DNA of 64,000 nt from Cryptomeria japonica (Eukaryota > Streptophyta > Pinopsida > Cupressales > Cupressaceae). Both the position numbers and the translations under genes were made by a program. Shown here piece after piece: positions 22,886 to 32,536 of this stretch. Position 1 is the stretch's first letter. Each line of letters begins with the position of its first letter. The notes under the pieces were generated by a model. The model did not search any database. It was not told the DNA's origin and saw only the letters and a program-made list of their open reading frames with translations. The stretch lies in the NCBI RefSeq assembly GCF_030272615.1, contig NC_081415.1, positions 232,321,303-232,385,302 on the forward strand, in the 5' to 3' direction.

Positions 22886-23819
22886 TTGGAGCATCCTCAT
22901 TCTGCATTTGTCATCCAATATAGCCACATGTTTGCTTTCGATAGATATATTGAAAATTTATACAAGCATAATGGTATATTTGAACCATGATGACCTGAGA
23001 AAAATTTACATGATGTTTGATTTTGCAAGATAGCACAAGCATCAAGGTATAATTGAGCCAAGACGACCTGAGTGCGGATTGTGTATAAATAGACAAAATT
23101 AAACCATTTGTATGCATAAAGTGGAATCATGTCTTCAGTGATATGTTGTGAATCACATCTTGAGACAAATATCTACACAGTACAAATGATTGCCTCACAG
23201 ATAGAAGACTAAGAAAATATTGGAGTTTCTCGATGTTCTCTAGCTTGGAAGCATTGTTGAGAAAATTTAGAGAATCCAATAATTCAAAAAGTTTAAATGC
23301 AAAAATAGTCAAGACTTTATGCAAAATGCAAAAATTGGTACTTCAGAAAATCATCCATCGTATTTCTCTTGTGAATCTTTTATTGATCTATGTTTTGTTT
23401 TGGGTTTGTGTAAGTTTTTGTTTGTTGGACATGATGCTCTGAGTTTTGCAAATAGTCTTGACGGTTTGAACATGCTTGTAAGTTTTGACGATTATTGTCC
23501 CTAGCTAAGTGTACCTCTCGATGTGGGTATGTACAGTGATTACCAAGCCATGGTAAAATGTGGTGAAAGGATAGATGGATAAATTAGGATAGTGATTGCG
23601 CTAAGTATGTCATGAATGGATATTCGCTAATTGTCGGGCGATGGCCGATAGTGTTTTACTGCGGAGATAAGGATGTGGATATAGATAAAGGAGCTATCCT
23701 TTCACAATAGTGCTTGTTACCAGGTTTTCACCAGTTGCTTTTATTGTACCTTTTTATTTGTTTTTCCTTGATTTTTTGATTTTTTGATTGTTTTTGACTT
23801 TTTCCATGCATTAGACTAC
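22886..23819. other. Distal Tat LTR and LTR/internal junction zone
   Basis: No coding signal. On the minus strand the segment just after the integrase stop is strikingly A-rich (AAAAAATCAAAAAATCAAGG and similar, about 23745-23810), consistent with a polypurine zone before the 3' LTR. The exact LTR start is not resolved. Confidence 0.4.
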
Positions 23820-25889
23820 TCAAGTGTAGTATTTCTTCAGATGAATGTTGTTAGTTGGTTCGTCAAGCACATCTCCTTTTGAAGTTGTTAGCTGATAAGC
23901 ACCTGATCCATAGACTGATATGATGACATAGGGACCTAACCAATTAGGTTCAAATTTCCCTTTCTTTTCTCGATCTTGCTGATTTCTTGGATTTTCCTTG
24001 AGGACTAGGTCACCAACTTTGAGATTTCGGGGAATGACCTTGTGATTGTAGCTTCTGCACACGCGTTGCTGATATGATTTGAGATGAGTGTAAGCATGCT
24101 TATGTCTTTCATCTAATAGTTCTAGTTCTTGTAGTCGGTTGACTCGATACTCTTCATCTGGGATTAAGCCTTTTAGAGAGGCTCCGAGAGATGGAATTTC
24201 TACCTCCGGGGGTAAAATAGCTTCTGATCCGTAGACCAATGAGAAAGGTGTTGCTCCTGTAGGTTTGTAGATGCTAGTTCTGTATGCCCAAAGTGCTGAA
24301 TTGAGTTGTACATGCCAATCTTTGCCTGCATCATTCACTATTTTCTTTAGGATTTTTAGTATTGTCTTGTTGGATGCTTCTGCTTAACCATTCCCCTGTG
24401 GGTAGTATGGTGTAGAGAACCGATGTTGTATTTTGAATTGTTCACGTAGTTCTCAGACATCTTGGTTTTTGAAAGGTTGTCCATTATCGGTTATGATGGA
24501 TCTTGGAATACCATATCTGCAGATCAAATAGTTTAGGATAAAAGAGGCAATTTGTTTTCCAGTCACTGTGGTCATGGGGACTGCTTCTATCCACTTGGTA
24601 AAGTATTTTGTTGCAGTTATAATGAACTTGTTTCCATTTTAAGATGAAGGATGAATTTTGCTGACCAAGTCGAGTCCCCACTAACAAAAGGGCCAGGATG
24701 TTGTAAACAGCTGCACTTCTTGTGCTGGTGCATGTATCAGATTGCCATGGATTTGGCATTTAGGACACTTTTTTGCAAAATGATAAGAATCTTTTTCCAT
24801 TGTCAGCCAGTAATATCTCATTCTTAGAAGCTTTTTAGCAAGAGTAGTCCCACTTGAATGTGTGCCACAAATACCTTCGTGAAGCTCGTGTAATGTAGAA
24901 TCAGATTCATTACGATCAAGGCAATGAAGAAGAGTACCATCTAGACCTAGACGGTACAAAGTATCAACAGTAAGGGTATAACGGGCGGCTTGTCGAATAA
25001 AATTATGTTTTTGGTTTCGAGATAGGTCAATGGATAGGATGTTGTTCTTTAGATAATCATATATTAGTCCATACAAAGGAGAATCCGAACCAGTCAAGGC
25101 ATAGATAACATGGGATTCAGAGTGGTCATAGGCTGGGGAGAATAGTTGCTCTACCAGAAACTCGTAATGACTCTGTTGCTCTAGAATCTGTAGTAATGAA
25201 GCGATAGTAGGCATTGCATCGGCTGCTTTGTTGTTCAACCTTGGTATTTGCTCGAATGTGACGTGTACAAAATACTATTTGAAGTCATCCACCATTCGTT
25301 TGTAGGGTAGTAGCCTGACATCTTTTGTCTGATAGTCATTGTTGATTTGATTGATGACTAGTTGTGAATCTCCGTAGACCATTAACTCCACGATTTTCCA
25401 TTCTACGACCATTTTGATGCCTATAACCAATGCCTCATATTTAGCCACATTATTTGTGCATGGAAACATCAGCCTATATGATCTTGGTATAGTGTGTCTT
25501 TGAGGAGTGATAAATAGAATGCCAGCACCTGAACCATGTTGTGTGTAGGATCCATCAAAGTATAGGGTCCATTGCTTGGTAGAAATAGCAAGAACGTCTC
25601 TGTCCAGAAATTCAATCTCCATAGTTTGTTTTCCTGGTAGCGGTGCTTCAGCTAGTTGATCTGCAATTGCTTGTCCTTTGATAGCTCTTCGTTCTGTGTA
25701 GTGGATATCAAATTCACTGAGAATCATGACCCATTTAGCCAATAGACCTATAAGAGCTGCCTTGCTGAGTAGATATTTGAGAGGATCATTTTTTGCCATT
25801 AGCTTAATTGTGTGTGCTAGCATATAATGTCAGAACTTTTGAGTAGTGAAGACTACTGTTAGACAAGCCTTATCAATGAATGTATAGTT
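23820..25889 (-). pseudogene. Tat pol part 3: RNase H end, archaeal-type RNase H, integrase
   Basis: Resumes after the nested copia with NYTFIDKACL and HYMLAHTIKLM (end of RNase H). Then comes a second RNase H-like domain: WTLYFDGSYTQHGSGAGI with DGS, NNVAKYEALVIGI with Glu, and MVYGDSQLVINQ with Asp, the acidic triad order of the archaeal-type RNase H of Tat elements. Integrase follows: HELHEGICGTH and CPKCQIHG (HHCC zinc module), GLDLVS (Asp 1), IITDNGQPF (Asp 2), AEASNKTI (Glu), then a C-terminal core with WLGPYVI, ending at 23820 (HLKKYYT). In-frame stops include those after QKF (about 25844), VDDFK (25272), WPFC (24678) and QGNG (about 24390). All pieces keep one frame. Confidence 0.92.
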
Positions 25890-25894
25890 GAGTT

Positions 25895-26356
25895 TTACAC
25901 CTTACTTAAGTTTACTTAGGAAATGCATTTCATAGTAGTTTGGGTATGAGACACTTGGGTGTTTGTGCCATATTAGAATAGTGTGTGTAGGAGAAATTTT
26001 ACCTTTTATGGTGTTGATTTTGTTACTACTTTATCATATCCACTTATTGTGGAGCGATAATTCCACCTTCGGTGGGTGATCCACCTCATGTGGAATATTA
26101 TATTATTTCTCCTACCTACCCACACCTATTTCCTACTTACCCTTGTTTCTTATTGAGCCAAATGTCATGTTTGTGTGCTCACATATCCATATAGCCTTGT
26201 TTATATAAGCAGGTTCATATTCATTGTATGCAACATCACTTGATGATCCAGTTGATCAGTATTTTCATCTTGATAGAATACAGTTTATTTCTATCATATA
26301 TTTGGTCTCTCTTATTTGTGTTTTCCATTGCCTCTTGATCTTGGCAAAATCTCACA
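25895..26356 (+). repeat. 5' LTR of the non-autonomous copia (462 bp, 5' end short)
   Basis: Runs TTACACCTTACTT...AATCTCACA. It lacks the first 34 bp of the partner LTR (29638-29671, starting TGTTGGTG) yet abuts the TSD GAGTT directly. Contains TATATAAGCAGG near 26203. Confidence 0.92.
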
Positions 26357-26368
26357 TGGTATCAGAGC
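26357..26368 (+). other. Primer-binding site (tRNA-iMet) of the non-autonomous copia
   Basis: TGGTATCAGAGC immediately after the LTR CA end. Confidence 0.95.
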
Positions 26369-27195
26369 CATTAGAGTGTCATTGGTTTGCCAATAGAGAG
26401 AAATTTGATGCTATTTGGGGTTTGCATTTTGGAGATTTCTATTGCAGGTTATTATTGAAGCTTGATGGGTCAAATCTGAGGTCACCATTGGATTAAGGAG
26501 GTCCAAGAAAGTCATTTTATCTTTTTGTTTCATCCAAATCAGACTTTGGAGGCCAAATCTAGAGGCATTTGAAGTTTGACGCTGCAGCGGAAATTTTCTA
26601 GAAATTATAATTTTGCAGGCATTTTTCAAATAGCAATATCTCACTCATCCGGACTCGTTTTTTCGAGATTTTTTTTTTTGTTTTGGGGTAGAATTTCATG
26701 ATCTGTACAGTGGTGCAGGAGTTTTTTGATATTCAGATACAAGTTTTTTAGAAATCATGAAATCCCAGTTTTTATAGCTTTGGAGGCTTGATTTGGGCTC
26801 ATATGGACTCCTTTTCAGGTGCCTTTTTTTGAAAGTGCATATTTTTTCATCTACTTTCATAATCTGCCATCTGTTTGCAGTGATTTTAAGTAGAATTGTA
26901 CTTTCAAGTATTTGGCCATTCTTGGCATATTTGGTACTTGCATTTTGCTTGGATCCCAGTTTAGATCACTAGTAGTATTTGTTGAAGTCTCTTAGATCTT
27001 ATTTTGAGAAGTTCTAAATTGAAATCAGAAGTCCACTTTGTCTTGTTTTACAAGTGGCCCATTGTATACGCACTAAGTATAAAGTGCCAAAATCACCATT
27101 TTGGGGGGGGGGGGTTTCTTAATTGAGTATTTTGGAGGGGGGGTGTCTTGTGTGATTGTGCCTCTCTCTATCTTGTGTTTTTTCATTTTGGTGCT
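26369..27195. other. Untranslated leader of the non-autonomous copia
   Basis: About 0.83 kb between the primer-binding site and the gag ATG. T-rich, with G-runs near 27104 and 27137 and no credible ORF. This is where packaging signals would be expected; none can be identified by eye. Confidence 0.6.
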
Positions 27196-28584
27196 ATGGG
27201 TTCTCCTAAATTTCCACTTTTAACTCCTCATAATTATGCAACGTGGAAAATTAAGGCATGGAGTAAACTAATGGAAAAATGACTCATTCATTATGTAAAT
27301 GAAACTATTACAACACCACCTGATCCTAAGGCTGATCCTAATGCTCAAATTGAATGGCTTACTAAGAATGCTATGACACTTGGAACTCTTAGAAAGTATG
27401 TATCAGATGACCTCATTTTTCACATTGATAAGTGTACTACAATTAAAGAGGCTTGGGATAATTTTAATAAATTGTATGGTCAAGTTGATGAGATTAAGGG
27501 CTACAAGCTTGATAGTGAACTCACAACTTTGGATCCCAAGGATTTTGATACAATCCAAGATTATGTCACAAAAGCAACTGAGCTAAGAGCAAAGCTAAAG
27601 GACTGTGGAATTGACAAAAAGGATGCTCAATTGGTTTATAACTTGTTGGACAAGCTTCTTTCAGAGTATGCAGCCTTTGTATCTAGCTTTCACACCCATA
27701 GGTTAGCTCAAGGTTCCTCATACACTTCTCCCTCATTTGATTCATTCATGGAGATGTTAATACTTGAGATATCTAAGTTGACCACGATGGGGATTCTCAA
27801 ATCTTCAAAGTCACAAGCTTTGGTGGCTAACAAAGGGAATCAAAGTAATCAAGGAAAAGGTAAGAATCAAAAGCAACCTAAGTCAAAACCACGACAAGAT
27901 GGAGCACAATCTTCCTCTCCACAACAAGGTGATTCACTATTCTCACCTAAGAGGAAATTATATAAGGAAAATTTGTTTTGTGGATATTACAAGAAGTCAG
28001 GACATGATGAACATCATTGTTATAAGAAGGATATTGATGAGTTGAAGAATCTTCTTGAGAAGAACGGAATCAACCTACCTTCTAGAATGTCTATATCGGC
28101 TTCTTCTTCCATGGATAAAGGAAAGGATCACTCTTTTGGGACAGATAAAGGAAAGGGACAAGCTCTTTGTGCTACTACAAGTCATGATTCAAGGAGATGG
28201 CTTCTAGATTCAGGGGCTTCTCATCATATGGCATCTTTGCACTCTATGTTTTCTACATTTGAGCCTTGCCACATGCCACAGATTTTGATGGGCAATCATA
28301 CATACATGGATGTGATTGGGAAAGGATCTATTGCCATTGGGGATAACTCCTTCAATGATGTGTTGTGTGTACCCCACTTGACAAATAATCTTCTTTCCAT
28401 CTATCAAATCACACATGGGGCAACTAGGAAAATTGTGGACTTCACACCTGATTCAGTTATCATTAGAGACTTGGAGAGTGGAGCTATCATTGCGACTGGG
28501 CTGGTTGATCATGCATCTTGGTTGTACTCTTTTTTAGATTTTGATCCTATTGATAAGGTTGGTTCTTCCTATGTTGATGATTAA
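27196..28584 (+). pseudogene. Copia gag-protease ORF (one premature stop)
   Basis: The ATG at 27196 opens MGSPKFPLLTPHNYATWKIK, the usual copia gag start; a TGA at 27280 interrupts it, and the same frame is then open from 27283 to the stop at 28582. Domains: UBN2-type gag (HIDKCTTIKEAWDNFNKLYG, about residues 75-94, with a QVDEIKGYKL helix after it); a basic linker (QGKGKNQKQPKSK); a zinc knuckle CGYYKKSGHDEHHC with the second Cys changed to Tyr; protease WLLDSGASHHMAS at about 28198-28236; and a C-terminal segment ending SSYVDD. No pre-integrase zinc finger or integrase follows, so the encoded part is gag plus protease. Apart from the TGA, the frame is long and clean. Confidence 0.92.
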
Positions 28585-28593
28585 GATTTTGAG

Positions 28594-29045
28594 GAGAGCT
28601 TTGGGCATTGAACTTGGGGATTCTCACATGTGACCCTGTTCTTGAGACTTGCATTTCATCTCCTTCTATTGATATCACACCACCTATTGCACCTGATGAT
28701 GCAGCTAGTGCGACATTTTTGCCTTCTTATGATTCTATGCAATAGGATATTTCATGTCTTCCAGCTTCAGTTGATTGGGATGCCTACTTGACAGACATTT
28801 CAGGTTTGTTTGTGGACTCCTACATTGTAGATTTGGGAGACACCATTCATGACATTCATATTCTCTTTGATGAATATGATCCTTCTTTGATTGTTGTGAG
28901 GGATAACTCTGACCCTCTTGTGCATTCTCTACATGATCAATCTTTAGAGGTTGATGTGATTGTGGATACTTTTGTACAACACTTGGAGGAGGTCTCTTTA
29001 TCTTTTGAGGAGACATATGAGTCTTTGGATATTGTTCTACATTAA
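28594..29045 (+). pseudogene. Acidic ORF of unknown function after gag-protease
   Basis: In a different frame from gag, an open stretch of about 150 codons with one TAG (near 28744) encodes an acidic, Asp- and Ser-rich sequence (IDITPPIAPDD, DLGDTIHDIHILFDEYDPS, FVQHLEEVSLSF). I recognise no domain. It could be a remnant of pol-derived sequence, or a lineage-specific segment retained by non-autonomous copies. The composition argues that it was once translated, but one copy cannot prove it. Confidence 0.4.
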
Positions 29046-29628
29046 TCTCTACTAGATCTTGGAGTGACTTTTTCAGCAGTGTGGCACAGTTTACCACCTT
29101 TGGAGGGGGTACCTTTCAGCATCGGCATGGGGACACTTGAGGAATTTTCAGCGATTCCTTTCATCATGAGTATTTTCCCTACATCTTCCTTTCATGGTTG
29201 GGGAGACGTTTTGGATACACCTTTGGTTTTGTTTCTTCCTAAGGGGAGGAATGTTGTTTGACGTTCATGGAGCAGTTTCTTCATTCATCTTTGAGCTTCT
29301 ATCATTGGTGTAGATTTCAGATTGAGGGGGGGCTTCCTAGTCTCTCTTCTTCTTCTCTCACATGGGGGGGACTTTTTCCTCACATGGGGTTTTGTCCTTC
29401 ACATACTTCTATGAGAGTTCTTTGTATCTAGTTTTCATCTCTCTTTTGGGGGAGGGTTTTTTCCCATTGGGTTTTTCTCTCTTTCCTCGCTTTGTGAGAG
29501 ATTTCCTTGCATTGGTTTTCATGCATTTGCATTTGTACATGGGTACCTAACATGACCTCATAGCCGGGACCCATCTTGCATTGCTTAGTTGCATTGTAGA
29601 CTTAAGTGCATTCCCCTAAGTTACACTT
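29046..29628. other. 3' untranslated internal region of the non-autonomous copia
   Basis: C/T- and G-rich segments (GGGGGGCTTCC near 29328, GGGGGGACTTT near 29365) but no domain. Ends in the purine tract. Confidence 0.55.
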
Positions 29629-29637
29629 AAGGGGGGG
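29629..29637 (+). other. Polypurine tract of the non-autonomous copia
   Basis: AAGGGGGGG immediately before TGTTGG, the start of the 3' LTR. Confidence 0.88.
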
Positions 29638-30133
29638 TGTTGGTGTAAATAATTATTCATCATGGATATTATTACACCTTACTTAAGTTTACTTAGGAAA
29701 TGCATTTCATAATAGTTTGGGTATGAGACACTTGGGTGTTTGTGCCATATTAGGATAGTGTGTGTAGGAGAAATTTTACCTTTTATGGTGTTGATTTTGT
29801 TACTACTTTATCATATCCACTTATTGTGGAGCGATAATTTCACCTTTGGTGGGTGATCCACCTCATGTGGAATATTATATTATTTCTCCTACCTACCCAC
29901 ACCTATTTCCTACCTACCCTTGTTTCTTATTGAGCCACATGTCATGTTTGTGTGCTCACGTATCCATATAGCCTTGTCTATATAAGCAGGCTCATATTCA
30001 TTGTATGCAACATCACTTGATGATCCAGTTGATCAGTATTTTCATCTTGATAGAATACAGTTTATTTCTATCATATATTTGGTCTCTCTTATTTGTGCTT
30101 TCCATTGCCTCTTGAACTTGGCAAAATCTCACA
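29638..30133 (+). repeat. 3' LTR of the non-autonomous copia (496 bp)
   Basis: TGTTGGTGTAAAT...CTCACA. The first 34 bp, absent from the 5' LTR, form an imperfect hairpin with the next bases: GGTGTAA (29642-29648) pairs with TTACACC (29672-29678). Confidence 0.92.
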
Positions 30134-30138
30134 GAGTT

Positions 30139-32533
30139 CATAGCCATTCAATGTCCTACCGATGTAGTATATGGCTCATTCCTTTCCTTGTTGATCTTCT
30201 TGTGCCAATAGTGCCCCCAGTGATATATCTGTTGTTGAAATGTATAAAATGAGTGGCTTTCCTACTATTGGTGGTACTAGAACTGGTGGGTTTATTAGAT
30301 ACTATTTGATTTGATAAAAAGATTCTGCACACTTGGCTTCCCATCTGGAAGGTACATTCTTATGTAGCAAGTGATTGAATGGTAGACTTTTATTAGCTAG
30401 TTGAGTGATGAATCACTTGATTGATTGAAGTCGTCCTTGTAGAGAGAAGAGCTGATTGATTTTATTTGGTGGTGGCATCTCCATAATGGTTTGGACCTTT
30501 GCTGGATCCACTTCAATACCTTTAGCTGAGACTATGTAGTCTAGTAACTTGCCTGATGTAACCCCGAAGACACACTTCTTAGGGTTGAGCCTGACTTGGA
30601 ATATTTCCAATCGATCAAAAATCTTTGTTAGGATGCTAAGGTGTTTTTCTCTAGTGAAGGATTTAGCTAGTAAATCATCCGCATAATCTTCCATGAAGGT
30701 ATGCATCATGTCATGGAATATTGTTGTCATTGCTCGTTGATAAGTCGCCCTTGCATTCTTTAAGCCAAAAGGCATAACATTCCAATAGTACATTCCCCAA
30801 GGACAGGTAAACGCTATTCTATCTTGATCTTCTGTGGCTATTTTTATTTGATTATAGCCTGAAAAACCATCCATTAGTGAGAGCATTGCATGGCCTGCTG
30901 TGAGGTCTACAATTATGTCGATACTGGGCAAAGGAAAGTCATCCTTTGGATAAGCTTTGTTGACATCTCTGAAATCAGTGCAGATTCTGATACTGCCATC
31001 TGGTTTTGATACTGGTGCTATGTTGGAAATCCATTCTGCATAGTCGATGGGTCAAATGAATCCGACATCTAATAGTTTCTTCAGTTCAGCTTTGACCATG
31101 AGTGCCACCCATGGATTCATCTTTCATAGTTTTTGCTGGACTGGCTTAACTCCTGGAGAGATGGACAAGTGATGCATGATTAAGTGTGGATCAATTCCGG
31201 GCAAATCTGTGTATGACCAAGCAAAGTTAATTTTCTTTTCTTTAAAAAAAATGATAAATGCTGATCTTTCCTCCTCTGTCAGAGATTCTGCCAGGTGTAT
31301 GTTTTTGGCTGCTTCTGTAGTACCAATGTTGATTGATTGGGTGGATTCAATCAATATGGGTGATCGCTCATGAAAATGTTCAAGAAGAGTGTCAAGTCTC
31401 CCATCTTTTGGTGCCTTAAAAAGGTTTTCACCCTCAGATGCATCCTTTATTTTTACTTTTTTGTGATCCATAGCTGTCATTGACTAGTTTTCAGCCATAA
31501 GTCTTTTATTTGGTTCATTTTTGCGACTGGGAGACTTGGCACTCCCTGGTTTGTAGACATCATTATTTTGTTCACTGGTAGAGCCTATTTCCGAGTTAAC
31601 GGTACATAGGTAGTGGATAATAGATTCATCATTTGGGAAAATTGGTATATCATGTATTTTGGGTTTATCCCAGTCAATGAGGCTGGGAAAGATAAGTGGT
31701 AAGGAATCGTTTGGTGGATCAAGTTCTGCTACTGTAAGTGTCAAGATAGAGGTTTCATCATGATTGGTTTTGGTTTTAAAGAGGTCAAGGATTTCGTCAA
31801 GGTCTTCGATTGTATCATTTTTCGTATAGACTTGCTCATAATGTTGCCGCTTGTTTTCCGCAGCATTGTAGATATTCTATGGTCCAAATTCAGGTAGTTT
31901 AATTTCTGCGTTATGCTCTTCTTGAGAAAGGGATATGGAACTAGTATTTTCAGTGGTCTCTTCAGTAGCATTTGAGTAGCTACCCCAGTCATATTCATTG
32001 GAATTAGTCTCAGAGTTATCATCCCAGATCTTTTCAGTGTTGTAAACAGGTATGTTGTATGGTGAGAATAGGTCCTTAATGATTGATACCAGTTTGATAG
32101 TTTTCGCTGATTCTATGTCAGATCCTACTTCTACCTTTTGTATTTGCTCATATATTGTTCCTCCTTGGGCAGGAATAATGATATCAGGAGGTAGTTCTGC
32201 TTTTTTAGATATTGGTGCTTGAATATGAGCTATTGTTGCAGCTATGGCCTTCTTATGAATGAGGAGTTTCTCCTAATGTTGCTTCTGTTCTTGACATTCA
32301 TGGTCCTTGTGGATTGTTTCGGCTGACTCAAATAGTGCTTCTTGCAAGAATTCTTCTTTGTACTTCTTTGCTTTCCATTGAGGTTTTGGATTCTTGAGTG
32401 GTATCTTTCTTGGTAGGAAAGTGAGTTTACAACCCAATCCTATTTTGTCCCTACTGAGCTGTGAAGGAAGGTCTATTGGTTCAGTGACTCCTTCTTTGTG
32501 TTTTCCAATAGGTCCTTTACCATTATATCCCAT
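30139..32533 (-). pseudogene. Tat pol part 2: G-patch-like segment, reverse transcriptase, RNase H start
   Basis: Minus strand. Begins with a G-patch-like stretch (MGYNGKGPIGKHKEGV ... DKIGLGCK) after a frame change relative to gag-protease near 32533. A long acidic linker follows (about 32270-31500). The RT then shows PGIDPHLIMHH; WISNIAPVSKPDGSIRICTD; FRDVNKAYPKDDFPLP; LMDGFSGYNQI; FGLKNARATYQRAM; and the active site FMEDYADDLLAKS with the Asp pair near 30665. The connection and RNase H start include LINPPVLVPP, ILYISTTDISLGALLAQEDQ and IYYIGRTLNGYEL, where the nested copia cuts the gene. In-frame stops include those near 32270, 31481, 31121, 30410, 30290 and 30175. Tat-type RT commonly reads YxDDLLxKS, which fits. 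Confidence 0.9.
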
Positions 32534-32536
32534 TTG

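Larger units (their letters stand above)
25895..30133 (+). mobile_element. Non-autonomous copia (gag-protease only), 4.24 kb, nested in Tat pol
   Basis: Matching LTRs, an iMet primer-binding site and a G-run polypurine tract. TSD GAGTT at 25890-25894 and 30134-30138. It interrupts the Tat RNase H between GYEL and NYTF, and removing it with one TSD rejoins the reading frame, so it is younger than the Tat element. Over 462 aligned LTR bases I counted 11 differences (about 2.4%). It has gag and a protease motif but no integrase, RT or RNase H. Confidence 0.94.
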
